Source of the DNA: an uncultured Clostridia bacterium
GTDB lineage: Bacteria > Bacillota > Clostridia > Oscillospirales > Ruminococcaceae
Assembly: GCA_947177735.1 (NCBI GenBank)
Contig: CAMWVP010000017.1
Span: 1 to 32,540, forward strand
Direction of reading: 5' to 3'
DNA: 32,540 nucleotides
The notes beneath the pieces are model-generated. The model saw only the letters and a list, made by a program, of their open reading frames with translations, was not told where the DNA came from and did no database searches. Shown piece by piece: positions 1 through 8,166 of the stretch (positions within the stretch are counted from its first letter, which is position 1; each line of letters begins with the position of its first letter). The position numbers were made by a program, and so were the translations under genes.

Positions 1-53
1 GTCGCCTATCGAATTTTTCAAAAAGTTTGTCCAATATCATTGACAAACTTACA
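1..53 (+). mobile_element. Terminal fragment of an IS481-like insertion sequence (left copy)
   Basis: Only the last 53 bases of the element are present, cut by the window edge. The plus strand reads the final 13 codons of a DDE transposase (ending FFKKFVQYH, stop TGA at 41-43) and then the terminal bases CAAACTTACA. The same end occurs inverted at 32283-32540, where more of the transposase is visible. The terminal TGT...ACA signature fits IS481/IS3-type elements. The exact outer boundary (53 or 54) is inferred from where the two copies diverge and from that signature. Confidence 0.8.
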
Positions 54-54
54 T
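1..54. repeat. 54-base inverted repeat shared with 32282-32335
   Basis: Bases 1-54 are the exact reverse complement of 32282-32335. Past base 54 the two sequences diverge completely, which marks the end of the shared insertion sequence. Transposase 3' ends point inward from both sides of the window. The repeat reaches base 1, so the true shared length is longer than can be seen here. Confidence 0.95.
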
Positions 55-118
55 AATTTACGCGCCGATGACAAATTTGTCGGGGATAAAGCCGGCGGCG
101 AGAAACCGCACAAACATG

Positions 119-147
119 AAAGAGGCAAGCCGTAAGCCTGCCTCTTT
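119..147 (-). terminator. Hairpin, probable terminator of the minus-strand operon
   Basis: AAAGAGGCAaGC and GCctGCCTCTTT form a 12-base arm hairpin with a 5-base loop and one imperfect position. It begins 5 bases beyond the stop of the substrate-binding lipoprotein. The run of T is poor on the minus strand (CTTTCATGTTT) and better on the plus strand (TTTGTTGTTATT), so it may work in both directions or shield against transcription from the flanking IS. Confidence 0.55.
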
Positions 148-151
148 GTTG

Positions 152-1156
152 TTATTCAACGTAACCGTGGGCTTCCTCGGTGGTACCCCAATAACCGCCC
201 TCTTCGGTAGTCTCCTCGGTGGTCTCGGGAGCCTGCACGGGCTCCGCGCCACTCAGCACCGCGAACACCTCGGCAGTCCGCGCGGTCGGTCTCTCAAAGC
301 AGCGCGGGTCGACAAAGACAAGCTCCGCGCCGTTGTCGAGGAAGTACTCCAAGAACTCATCGTCGTGTATCTCGTCCTCGGAGAGCGTCATGTCGGCTAT
401 GAGAAACGTCGGTATCTCGGAGAACTGCTGATTGGTCTCTATGTAGCCGCTGCCAGATACGCGGTTCTCCCCCGCGAGCGACAGCACCGCGCTCTCGAAT
501 GTATCAACGCCCGCGATTTTGCCCTTGCCCGTGACGTATACGAACGTGTAAGGCTCGACTGCCTGCGCCGCCCTTTCGAGCGCCGCGCGCGCTTCCTTGC
601 TTATACGGAGCGCCTTGGATTCATCTTTTTGGCTGTCCGTCAGCTCCTTGCCGTAGAACGCCGAGGCTATCTCCTTGTACAGCGAGGAGTACTGCTCGAT
701 GTTTACGGGCGCGGGCGCGGTGAGTACTGCTATGCCCGCCTGCTCGAGAGCGTATGCCTCGCGCTCCGAGAGCGGCGTAAGCGTGAACACCGCGTCGGGA
801 GCAAGCTCGATTATCCCGTCGACGTCGGGGTTCTCGGTGCTGCCCACTCTGACCGCCGACAGCCCCTTGGGGTAATCGCAGTACTTGCTCACTCCGACAA
901 GCGAGTTGCCGAAGCCGAGCTCGCAGATTATCTCCGTCGCCGCGGGAGACAGGCTGACCGCCCTCTCGACCGCCTTTCCGACGCGCACTCCGCAGACCGT
1001 CACGGGGAACGGCAGTTTTTCGGGCTCGGAGATATCGTCGCCGCCCGAAACGACTATCTCGGACGGCTCGGAGCTCTCGGGCTCTTCCTTGTCGCACGCC
1101 GTCAGCAAAAGTGTGCATGTTACGCATATTGTAAATATTTTGAGAAATTTGTTCAT
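152..1156 (-). CDS. ABC transporter substrate-binding lipoprotein, BtuF/FecB-like
   Basis: Predicted membrane-anchored binding protein of 334 residues for a metal chelate, possibly an iron siderophore, haem or cobalamin. The start at 1156 (ATG) has GGAG 8 bases upstream. It is followed by a lysine, a hydrophobic stretch and the lipobox LLTAC (Cys21), then a Ser/Glu-rich linker. The mature part has the family pattern: a VSLSPAATEII segment near residue 65, a GVSKYCDYP turn, and NPDVDGIIELAPDAVF. The C-terminal tail (about 20 residues) is rich in Thr and Glu. It is the last gene of the NUDIX-dusB-DUF815 operon. No permease or ATPase gene of an ABC transporter lies nearby, so its partners must be encoded elsewhere. 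Ligand unknown; family assignment fairly sure. Confidence 0.8.
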   Translation of the reverse strand: MNKFLKIFTICVTCTLLLTACDKEEPESSEPSEIVVSGGDDISEPEKLPFPVTVCGVRVGKAVERAVSLSPAATEIICELGFGNSLVGVSKYCDYPKGLSAVRVGSTENPDVDGIIELAPDAVFTLTPLSEREAYALEQAGIAVLTAPAPVNIEQYSSLYKEIASAFYGKELTDSQKDESKALRISKEARAALERAAQAVEPYTFVYVTGKGKIAGVDTFESAVLSLAGENRVSGSGYIETNQQFSEIPTFLIADMTLSEDEIHDDEFLEYFLDNGAELVFVDPRCFERPTARTAEVFAVLSGAEPVQAPETTEETTEEGGYWGTTEEAHGYVE

Positions 1157-1158
1157 AA

Positions 1159-2331
1159 TCAATACTCCAGATCAAGTGAAATTCTTCCGTCAAGCCAGTC
1201 CACAAACTGTCGTGCCGTTCTCGGTGAACGTCCTCCGTGCCGAAGCGCGAAACGCTCCGCAGCGACGGTCAGCCTGTCCTCGGGAACGGTCAGCCCCTTA
1301 TCCGCAGCGAGCTTTCCGACGATATCCATAAACATCTGCTTATCGGGTCTCATAAATGTGATAAACAAGCCGAATCTGTCCGCGAGCGACATGCTCTCGT
1401 CTATAGCGTCCGCTCCGGATATCTCGCGGTCGGCAGCCGTCTCGCGTATCAGCTTGCGACGGTTGGTGGTCGCGTAAATGAGAATGTTATCGGGCTTCGC
1501 CGACAACGAGCCCTCCAGCGCGGCTTTCAGTATGCCGAAGCGATCGTCATTCTCATTGAACACAAGGTCGTCGATAGTGATGATAAATTTCAACGGGATA
1601 TCGCGCAGCCTGCGGAAAAGCACGGGCAGCACCGCAACGTCGCTCTTCGACACCTCGACCATGCGCAGCTCGTCAAACTCGTTGAGCACCGCCTTGACCG
1701 TGCTGGACTTTCCCGTGCCCCTGTCGCCGTAAAGGAGCACGTTCTGAGCGGGCTTTCCGCGCAAGAAGCACAGTGTGTTGTCCACGACCTGCCGCCGCTG
1801 CTCCTCGTAGTTCTTGAGGTCGGTCAGGCGTATCGGGTCGGTGCTCTCGACGGGAAGCAGCTCCCCATCGAACGTGAACGCCCTGTATTTCGCGAAAATG
1901 CCGCTGCCGTGCACTTTAACATAGTGAATAAAGTACTCGGCGGTGTAATTGAAGCCGCCCGTATCAAAGTACGGCAGACTCATAAAGTCAAAGTCCGGAT
2001 ATTTTGCGGAAAGCTTGGACCTAAGCTCGCGCGAGACCGTTTCCGCTATTTCGGCTATTACCACAACATCGCGCTCAACAGCATCGCGGCGCGGTTCCGT
2101 GAGGTTCTTCGCGCACTCGGCGAGTATCGGCGAGTCCGAGAACACCAGCATATCGTGAAGATAATCGCCCAGCGGCTGCCCCTTGAGAGCGAGCGCTCCC
2201 GCAATCTCCGAGTATCCCTCCACGCTCTCTAGCACCGACTCTCCGAACAGCTTTCCAAAGCCCCTTAACAGCGGGTCATTTTTGACATTAAAGCAGCAGA
2301 TGCCCGCTATCTTCTTTTTGTAGTCCTCCAT
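1159..2331 (-). CDS. DUF815 family AAA-type ATP-binding protein
   Basis: A 390-residue P-loop ATPase of the DUF815 family; the cellular role of the family is not established. An N-terminal region of about 190 residues precedes the ATPase core: Walker A GDRGTGKS at residues 202-209, Walker B FIITIDDL at about 249-256, and a sensor-like IYATTNRR further on. The C-terminal lid carries the RSPRTARQFVDWL segment typical of this family. The start was placed at 2331 because GGGGGAT precedes it; a longer frame reaches upstream but overlaps dusB and has no family-like sequence there. It starts 2 bases after the dusB stop, and its own stop lies 2 bases before the lipoprotein start, which implies translational coupling. 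Confidence 0.85.
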   Translation of the reverse strand: MEDYKKKIAGICCFNVKNDPLLRGFGKLFGESVLESVEGYSEIAGALALKGQPLGDYLHDMLVFSDSPILAECAKNLTEPRRDAVERDVVVIAEIAETVSRELRSKLSAKYPDFDFMSLPYFDTGGFNYTAEYFIHYVKVHGSGIFAKYRAFTFDGELLPVESTDPIRLTDLKNYEEQRRQVVDNTLCFLRGKPAQNVLLYGDRGTGKSSTVKAVLNEFDELRMVEVSKSDVAVLPVLFRRLRDIPLKFIITIDDLVFNENDDRFGILKAALEGSLSAKPDNILIYATTNRRKLIRETAADREISGADAIDESMSLADRFGLFITFMRPDKQMFMDIVGKLAADKGLTVPEDRLTVAAERFALRHGGRSPRTARQFVDWLDGRISLDLEY

Positions 2332-2333
2332 CT

Positions 2334-3302
2334 TTATCCCCCTTTTATCTGTCCTATAAGCTCGTCTAAGTCGGCGAGGGTGTTCATGCTCCCGAAAAGG
2401 TTTCTGAACCTCGCCGCGCCGCTTATCCCCTTGATGTACCATGCCGCCTGTCTGCGCGCCTCTTTCATTCCCGTGCGCTCGCCCTTGTCGGCGACTAAAA
2501 GCTCGATATGACGGCGCATTATCGACAGCCTTTCGTCGAGCTCGGGTTCGGGGCGGACGGTTTTACCCGCAAAGTAATCGCGTATCTGCCCGAACAGCCA
2601 CGGTCTGCCGTAGCTGCCGCGCCCTATCATCACTAGATCGCAGCCCGTGTACTCGTACATACGCTCGCAGTCCTCGGGGCTCGCGGCGTCGCCGTTCCCG
2701 ATAACGGGTATCGAGACCGCGCTCTTGACCGCCTTGATGATATCCCAATCCGCTTTTCCAGAGTAAAGCTGCTCCTTGGTGCGCCCGTGGACGGCGACAG
2801 CCGCCGCGCCGCTCCGTTCTGCGATCCGGGCGAGCTCCACGGCGTTGACGTGATCGTTATCCCAGCCCTTGCGTATCTTCACGGTGACGGGGATATCGGT
2901 CGCCGAGACCGCCGCCTTTATCAGCTCACCGAACAGCTCGGGAGTTTTCATCAGCGCGCTCCCCGCACCGCCCGTGACTATCTTCGGCATCGGACAGCCA
3001 GCGTTGATGTCGATTATGTCGGGCTTGTACCGCTCGGCTATCTTGACCGCTTTGTACATAAACTCGGGCTCGGCGCCGAAAAGCTGCACCGCCATGGGGC
3101 GCTCTGTATCCGTGACCGTAAGCAGCGCGGCTGTTTTCTTGTCCGAATAGCACAAACCCTTGCAGCTCGCCATTTCGCCGACGCAGTATGCCGCGCCGAA
3201 CTCCTTTGCAATCGTGCGGTATGCCTTGTCCGCGACGCTCGCCATTGGAGCGAGCGCGGCGGTTTTCTCTATCTTAACTTGTCCGATATGTATATATTCC
3301 AA
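2334..3302 (-). CDS. dusB: tRNA-dihydrouridine synthase, DusB type
   Basis: FMN-dependent enzyme (322 residues) that reduces uridines in the D-loop of tRNA. A TIM barrel is indicated by LAPMASV at residues 17-23, the catalytic cysteine loop NAGCPMPK (Cys103), the FMN or substrate contact VKIRKGW, AVHGRTKEQLYSG, VIGNGD and MIGRGSYGRPW. Length is normal for the family. The only sensible start is TTG at 3302, with AAGGAATG about ten bases upstream; no in-frame ATG precedes the conserved LAPM segment. It is the second gene of the minus-strand operon, 18 bases after the NUDIX gene. Confidence 0.92.
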   Translation of the reverse strand: MEYIHIGQVKIEKTAALAPMASVADKAYRTIAKEFGAAYCVGEMASCKGLCYSDKKTAALLTVTDTERPMAVQLFGAEPEFMYKAVKIAERYKPDIIDINAGCPMPKIVTGGAGSALMKTPELFGELIKAAVSATDIPVTVKIRKGWDNDHVNAVELARIAERSGAAAVAVHGRTKEQLYSGKADWDIIKAVKSAVSIPVIGNGDAASPEDCERMYEYTGCDLVMIGRGSYGRPWLFGQIRDYFAGKTVRPEPELDERLSIMRRHIELLVADKGERTGMKEARRQAAWYIKGISGAARFRNLFGSMNTLADLDELIGQIKGG

Positions 3303-3320
3303 AATTTTACATTCCTTGTA

Positions 3321-3860
3321 TCACTTGTTCTCACTGTGCCGGTTGTCGAAAGTACCTATCTGACCCGAATACAGAAAAAACAGGTCAATAAGCGATTTAT
3401 GATACGGTATAAACTCGCCGCTGTCTATCATCGCGAGTATCTCCTCTTTTGTCGCCCATTTGACGGCTTGGACTTCCTCGTATTGCAGCTTCAGCGCGGA
3501 AATGTCAACGTCGCGGTTTATGCACCAGATGTCGTCAAAGCCGACGTCAAAATTTATCGTAAATCGCGGTCTTTCGCCGTCAAGCGATAACGGCAGACCT
3601 ATCTCCTCCATGACCTCACGCTCGGCGGCGGTTTGGCTGGTATCACCCGAAACCGCGGATCCGCCGACGGTCACGTCCCACATATTGCTCCAGCCCTCCT
3701 TGAACGGCTGGCGCTGCTGTATCAGCATTCTTCCGTCGCTGCCGAATATGCAAACGTGTACAACGAGATGATAACGATCGGGCGGTATAGTTCCTCCGCG
3801 CTCTGTTGTCTCTCCGGTTTTTAAGCGGTTAATATCGTAAAGATCCCATTTTTCAGCCAT
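3321..3860 (-). CDS. NUDIX hydrolase, isopentenyl-diphosphate-isomerase-like branch
   Basis: A 179-residue NUDIX protein, predicted to hydrolyse or rearrange a nucleoside or isoprenoid diphosphate. The NUDIX box spans residues 67-88 (GSAVSGD...REVMEEIG). The usual first Glu is Asp73, a conservative change; the metal-binding REVMEE core is intact. The N-terminal W-D-[LV]-Y-D pattern and the QQRQPFKEGWSNMWD segment resemble the YfcD/Idi-like subgroup, where substrates are often unknown. It is the first gene of the operon, with a consensus promoter at 3905-3933 and AAGGGGG upstream of the ATG. Confidence 0.85.
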   Translation of the reverse strand: MAEKWDLYDINRLKTGETTERGGTIPPDRYHLVVHVCIFGSDGRMLIQQRQPFKEGWSNMWDVTVGGSAVSGDTSQTAAEREVMEEIGLPLSLDGERPRFTINFDVGFDDIWCINRDVDISALKLQYEEVQAVKWATKEEILAMIDSGEFIPYHKSLIDLFFLYSGQIGTFDNRHSENK

Positions 3861-3904
3861 TACGAGATACCCCCTTGTCGATTTTCACAAAACATTCATC
3901 TGTT

Positions 3905-3933
3905 ATTATAACACATTTCGCAAAAGTTTTCAA
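3905..3933 (-). promoter_or_regulatory. Sigma-A type promoter for the NUDIX-dusB-DUF815-lipoprotein operon
   Basis: On the minus strand TTGAAA (3928-3933) and TATAAT (3905-3910) are separated by 17 bases. The NUDIX start lies about 45 bases downstream of the -10 box. It is back to back with the plus-strand promoter at 3942-3970; the two -35 boxes are 8 bases apart. Confidence 0.85.
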
Positions 3934-3941
3934 GTGCCCTA

Positions 3942-3970
3942 TTGTATTTTTCGGAAAAATGTGCTACAAT
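3942..3970 (+). promoter_or_regulatory. Promoter of the DUF1624 membrane protein gene
   Basis: TTGTAT (3942-3947), a 17-base spacer, and TACAAT (3965-3970) preceded by TGC, which makes an extended -10. The coding start is about 60 bases downstream. Confidence 0.75.
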
Positions 3971-4030
3971 ATATCGGTAGGGTCGTGGATCATACGAAAA
4001 CGCAGGAAATATTTTACATTGGGAGTTAAG

Positions 4031-4813
4031 ATGGCAAACGTTAAGACAACAGGAAAAAGGGTCTATCTGCTGGACGAGATCAGAGGACTGGCGATAATCT
4101 GTATGGTGGTCTACCATACGATGTACGACCTGAAATACATCTTCGGCGTGGACGTGCCGATATTCTTCGAGGACTGGTTCGACATTATCCGCGACGTGTT
4201 CGCGGGGATGTTCATATTCATATCGGGCGCGGTATGCCGCTTTTCGCGAAACAACATGAAGCGTGGAATCCAATGCTTCTTTCTCGGTATGATAATCACG
4301 TTTGTGACCCCGTTCTTCTCTGAGGGGTTCGTGTGGTTTGGGATTTTACATTTTCTGGGAATTTCAATGATGCTGTTCGGGCTCGGCGAGAAGCTGTTCG
4401 ATATGCTCCCCGCGCTCGCGGGAGTGCTGATCTTCGGAGCGCTGTTTGTGCTGACATGGAACATTCCCCGTCTGACCGCCGATCAATACGGAAACATTAT
4501 CGCATACGGCACTTTTGGTATAAAGGGTCTTTTCGAGTGGGAGCTGCCCGCGGCGGCTTACAATGCGGCGCTGTTTCCGTTGGGGCTTCATTCGCCCGGC
4601 TTCGGCTCGTCCGACTATTTTCCGCTTATGCCGTGGTTCTTCCTGTTCGCGGCGGGGAGCTGCTTCGGTATCTGGGCAAAGGACGGCGCGCTGCCAAAGT
4701 TCTTCTACGACAAGCATATCGGCTGGCTGTGCGCCGTCGGGCAGCACACCATCTGGATATATATGCTCCATCAGCCCGTGGTATTCGGGATATGCACGCT
4801 GATTTTCCGTTAA
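4031..4813 (+). CDS. DUF1624 (heparan-alpha-glucosaminide N-acetyltransferase-like) membrane protein
   Basis: Integral membrane protein of 260 residues with about seven hydrophobic segments. The N-terminus holds the hallmark LLDEIRGLAIICMVVYHTMYDL-type segment (Asp-x-x-Arg-Gly and a membrane His), which places it with the DUF1624/acyltransferase-3-like transmembrane acetyltransferases that move acetyl groups across the membrane to sugars. The substrate is unknown. The start ATG at 4031 is chosen because GGGAG lies just upstream and the family homology begins here; an open frame extends to 3875 but crosses the promoter. The end of the protein (IYMLHQPVVF) is also family-like. It is monocistronic in appearance. 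Confidence 0.8.
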   Translation: MANVKTTGKRVYLLDEIRGLAIICMVVYHTMYDLKYIFGVDVPIFFEDWFDIIRDVFAGMFIFISGAVCRFSRNNMKRGIQCFFLGMIITFVTPFFSEGFVWFGILHFLGISMMLFGLGEKLFDMLPALAGVLIFGALFVLTWNIPRLTADQYGNIIAYGTFGIKGLFEWELPAAAYNAALFPLGLHSPGFGSSDYFPLMPWFFLFAAGSCFGIWAKDGALPKFFYDKHIGWLCAVGQHTIWIYMLHQPVVFGICTLIFR

Positions 4814-4838
4814 TTTCATAAAAAAACGGAATTCTTTT
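4805..4838 (+). terminator. Possible weak terminator after the DUF1624 gene
   Basis: TTCCGTT (4805-4811) and AACGGAA (4825-4831) can pair across a 13-base loop, followed by TTCTTTT. The left arm overlaps the last codons of the gene. The stem is AT-rich and short, so the call is tentative. Confidence 0.35.
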
Positions 4839-4842
4839 GGAC

Positions 4843-4871
4843 TTGAAATTTCAGCGGAAATACTGTATAAT
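4843..4871 (+). promoter_or_regulatory. Promoter of the lon operon
   Basis: TTGAAA (4843-4848), 17 bases, TATAAT (4866-4871). No CIRCE-type or other recognisable heat-shock operator was seen between it and the lon start, about 65 bases downstream. Confidence 0.85.
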
Positions 4872-4935
4872 GGTTATCGTGATAAGTAACAGACATAAAA
4901 CATTGAACATATATGAAAGGTAGGAATTACGACAT

Positions 4936-7344
4936 ATGGCTAACAATAATATTATAATACCCGCCATCTCGCTGCGCGGATTGGTGGTTTTCCCGTCAAT
5001 GGTGCTCCACTTCGACGTGGGCAGAGAGCGCTCCGTAAACGCGCTCAAGGCTGCCGCGGGCAAGGACGGCTTAGTGTTTCTCGTGGCGCAGAAGGATGCG
5101 TCAGAGACCGACCCTGTTCCCGATGATATCTACGAGATCGGCGTTGTCGGGCAGATAAAGCAGCTGCTCACAACGCCCGACGGCTCCACGCGCGTGCTCG
5201 TCGAGGGGCTTTACCGCGCGAAAACGGTGAAGTACATACCCGACAAGAATTACCTCAAGTTTGAGGTCAAGCCGTACCCTCCCCGCGGCGCGGCAATGTC
5301 CGATTCCACTCAGACAGCGGTCAAGCGCGCGCTCAAGGAGGCGTTCGACAACTACGCCCAGATATCCCCGAAAATGCCGAAAGACCTCTACGAGAGCATA
5401 ATCTCGGAGGAGGACTGCGCACGGCTGTTCGACAAGGTCGTTTTCAACGTCGTGCTCAAGCTCGAAAACAAGCAGGAGCTGCTCGAAACAAACGGCACTC
5501 TCAAACGGATAAAGTCGCTCATCTCCATGCTCGAGAGCGAGGTCGAGATCATGCTGACCGAGATCGAGATTCAAGAGCAGGTGCACGAGCAGATAGACAA
5601 AAACCAGCGCGAATACTACCTCCGCGAGCAGCTGAAAGCCATCTCGCGTCAGCTCGGCGACGGCGACAGCCCGATGGAGGAATGCGACGAGTACATAGAG
5701 AAAATATGCCGTCTCGGTCTCGCGGAGGAGCACGAAGAAAAACTCATCAAGGAAGCCGAAAAGCTTCCGCGTATGTCGGGCTCCTCGCAGGAGGCTGCCG
5801 TGCTGCGCAACTATCTCGACACCGTGCTCTCGGTGCCGTTCAACAAACGCACCAAAGATAAGCTCAATATTGCCGCCGCCGCAAAGCAGCTCGACCGCGA
5901 TCACTACGGACTCGAAAAGGTAAAGGAGCGTATTCTCGAAACGCTGTCGGTAAGGGCGCTCGCGCCCGACGTCAAGGGGCAGATAATCTGCCTGTACGGT
6001 CCTCCCGGAGTGGGCAAGACCTCGATAGGACGCTCCATCGCGGAAGCGCTCGGGCGCAAGTACGCGCGCATATCGCTCGGCGGCGTGCATGACGAGGCTG
6101 AGATACGCGGTCACAGAAAGACCTATGTCGGAGCTATGCCGGGGCGTATTATCAATGCGCTGAAACAAGCTAAAACGATAAATCCCGTTATACTGCTTGA
6201 CGAGATCGACAAGATGGGCAGCGACTACAAGGGCGACCCGTCCTCGGCTATGCTGGAGGTGCTCGACGCGGAGCAGAACAACGCGTTCGTCGACCATTAT
6301 ATAGAGGTTCCCGTGGATCTCAGCGAGGTGCTGTTCATCACCACAGCCAACAGCCTCGATACTATCCCCGCGCCGCTCCTTGACCGTATGGAGGTCATCG
6401 AGCTGTCGAGCTACACGCGCGAGGAGAAGTTCAACATCGCGAAGAAGCACCTTGTTCCCAAGCAGCTCAAAAAGCACGGAGAAAGCTCCAAAACGCTGAA
6501 AATAAACGATAAGGCTCTGTACTCCATGATCGACTTCTACACCCGCGAGGCGGGCGTGCGCAAGCTCGAACGCAAGATCGGCGAGGTATGCCGAAAGACG
6601 GCGAAAATGCTCGTTTCGGGCGAGACCGCCGTTAAGGTCACCGAGAGCAATCTCACGGACTTCCTCGGCACGCGAAAATACCGCCCCGAGGTTCTTGCAG
6701 CGCACGACGAGGTGGGCTTGGTGAACGGACTGGCGTGGACGTCCGTCGGCGGCACTATGCTGCCGCTGGAGGTGCTGGTGCTCGAGGGCACGGGCAAGAC
6801 CGAGTTCACGGGCTCGCTCGGCGACGTGATGAAGGAATCCGCGAAGATAGCGGTCTCGCTGGCGCGGTCGCTCGCCGAAAAGTACGGAATCGATCCGTCG
6901 TTCTACAAGGACAAGGATATCCACGTCCACGCTCCCGAGGGCGCTGTTCCCAAGGACGGACCGTCCGCGGGCGTGACGCTCACGACGGCGCTTATCTCCG
7001 CGCTTTCGGGCACTCCCGTGCGCCGCGACGTGGCAATGACGGGCGAGATAACCCTGCGCGGAAAGGTGCTCCCGATAGGCGGGCTCAAGGAAAAGACGAT
7101 GGCGGCATACCGCGCGGGCATCAAAACGGTCTGCATTCCCAAGGATAACGAACCCGATCTTGACGAGATCGACAAAAAAGTGCGCGAAAATATCAGGTTC
7201 GTTATCGCCGAGGATATTTCCACGGTGCTTGAAACTGCGCTTGTACTGCCGAATTGCAGTCCCGTAAAGACTGTCGGCGATAAGCCCAAGAAAAAGGTGA
7301 TATCCGAGAAAACGGAGCTCAAGAAGCCCGTGCTCAACGCATGA
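4936..7344 (+). CDS. lon: ATP-dependent Lon protease
   Basis: Cytoplasmic hexameric AAA+ serine protease (802 residues) that degrades misfolded and selected regulatory proteins. The N-terminal LON domain covers about residues 5-200 (IPAISLRGLVVFP). A coiled linker carries the usual REYYLREQLKAI segment. The AAA+ core has Walker A GPPGVGKT (355-362) and Walker B VILLDEID (418-425). The C-terminal protease domain has the catalytic dyad Ser677 (KDGPSAG) and Lys720 (GGLKEK), spaced by 43 residues as in E. coli Lon. It has full length and no sign of damage. GGTAGGAATT precedes the ATG. Its stop overlaps the start of the ADP-ribosylglycohydrolase gene (ATGA), so the two are probably translationally coupled. 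Confidence 0.97.
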   Translation: MANNNIIIPAISLRGLVVFPSMVLHFDVGRERSVNALKAAAGKDGLVFLVAQKDASETDPVPDDIYEIGVVGQIKQLLTTPDGSTRVLVEGLYRAKTVKYIPDKNYLKFEVKPYPPRGAAMSDSTQTAVKRALKEAFDNYAQISPKMPKDLYESIISEEDCARLFDKVVFNVVLKLENKQELLETNGTLKRIKSLISMLESEVEIMLTEIEIQEQVHEQIDKNQREYYLREQLKAISRQLGDGDSPMEECDEYIEKICRLGLAEEHEEKLIKEAEKLPRMSGSSQEAAVLRNYLDTVLSVPFNKRTKDKLNIAAAAKQLDRDHYGLEKVKERILETLSVRALAPDVKGQIICLYGPPGVGKTSIGRSIAEALGRKYARISLGGVHDEAEIRGHRKTYVGAMPGRIINALKQAKTINPVILLDEIDKMGSDYKGDPSSAMLEVLDAEQNNAFVDHYIEVPVDLSEVLFITTANSLDTIPAPLLDRMEVIELSSYTREEKFNIAKKHLVPKQLKKHGESSKTLKINDKALYSMIDFYTREAGVRKLERKIGEVCRKTAKMLVSGETAVKVTESNLTDFLGTRKYRPEVLAAHDEVGLVNGLAWTSVGGTMLPLEVLVLEGTGKTEFTGSLGDVMKESAKIAVSLARSLAEKYGIDPSFYKDKDIHVHAPEGAVPKDGPSAGVTLTTALISALSGTPVRRDVAMTGEITLRGKVLPIGGLKEKTMAAYRAGIKTVCIPKDNEPDLDEIDKKVRENIRFVIAEDISTVLETALVLPNCSPVKTVGDKPKKKVISEKTELKKPVLNA

Positions 7345-8147
7345 TTTGGGGCGCTGTTTTCGGGGATATTATCGGCTCATATTATGAAGTCCACTGCACG
7401 AAAGATTACGATTTTGAACTTCACAGGGAGTCGACATTCACGGACGATACGGTTATGACGGCGGCGGTTTGTAAAGCGATCACGCTTGACAGCCGCCCCG
7501 TTTCGCTGTTTAATCTCAACGCGCGTGCGCTTGAATATGCTGCGCAGTACAAGCAATTTTACTCGCATTATCCGAACGCCGGCTACGGTCAGATGTTCTC
7601 CGATTGGGCGAGCGAGCGCGGCTTTTCAAGGCGGCGAAGTTATGGGAACGGTGCCGCAATGCGAATTGTGCCGATAGGGTTCGCGTATGATACGCTTGAG
7701 CAGACGCTTTTACAGGCGAAAGCAAGCTGTCTGTACACTCACAACTCACGCGAGGCGATAACGGGCGCAAAGGCTGTCGCGGCGGCGATATGGCTTGCGC
7801 GTCACGGGAAGTCCAAGGACGAAATAAAGGAATATATCGAGCGGACTTTTCGCTATGATCTGTCCGCACCGCTATCGGAGATACGCAAAGGGTTTGTGTT
7901 TGACAGCCGCACGCGGTACTCCGTTCCCCCATCGATCATGGCGTTTTTGCAATCCGAGGACTACGAGAGCGCGGTGCGGAACGCCGTTTCTCTCGGCGGA
8001 GACGCCGACACTATGGCTTGTATCGCGGGCGGTATCGCAGAGGCGTTTTACGGTGAGATACCGCGAAGCATACGGGATTTCTGCGGTTTAAGGCTTGACG
8101 GAGCTATCAAGAGGATCATCAATGAGTTTAACGAAATGTTTAAATGA
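7341..8147 (+). CDS. ADP-ribosylglycohydrolase (ARH/DraG) family protein
   Basis: A 268-residue member of the family that removes ADP-ribose from proteins or small molecules using two metal ions. The N-terminal WGAVFGDIIGS and FTDDTVMT (Asp35-Asp36) supply one set of metal ligands. The C-terminal SLGGDADTMACIAGGIAEA supplies the second. It starts inside the lon stop (ATGA overlap) and is followed after 19 bases by engB, so it sits between two genes that are neighbours in Bacillus. No ADP-ribosyltransferase is visible in the window. The target could be ADP-ribosylated protein, nucleic acid or a metabolite such as ADP-ribose derivatives; the sequence does not say. Confidence 0.88.
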   Translation: MIWGAVFGDIIGSYYEVHCTKDYDFELHRESTFTDDTVMTAAVCKAITLDSRPVSLFNLNARALEYAAQYKQFYSHYPNAGYGQMFSDWASERGFSRRRSYGNGAAMRIVPIGFAYDTLEQTLLQAKASCLYTHNSREAITGAKAVAAAIWLARHGKSKDEIKEYIERTFRYDLSAPLSEIRKGFVFDSRTRYSVPPSIMAFLQSEDYESAVRNAVSLGGDADTMACIAGGIAEAFYGEIPRSIRDFCGLRLDGAIKRIINEFNEMFK

Positions 8148-8166
8148 AACAGAGGTGACAACAAAG

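Noticed and set aside
68-1477. 469-codon open frame on the plus strand opposite the lipoprotein and DUF815 genes
   Set aside because: Arg/Leu/Val-rich with no recognisable domain; it mirrors two clear minus-strand genes whose GC-rich third positions keep the opposite strand open.
5101-6930. 609-codon minus-strand open frame inside lon
   Set aside because: Antisense shadow of a fully conserved Lon gene; no domain and no start signal.
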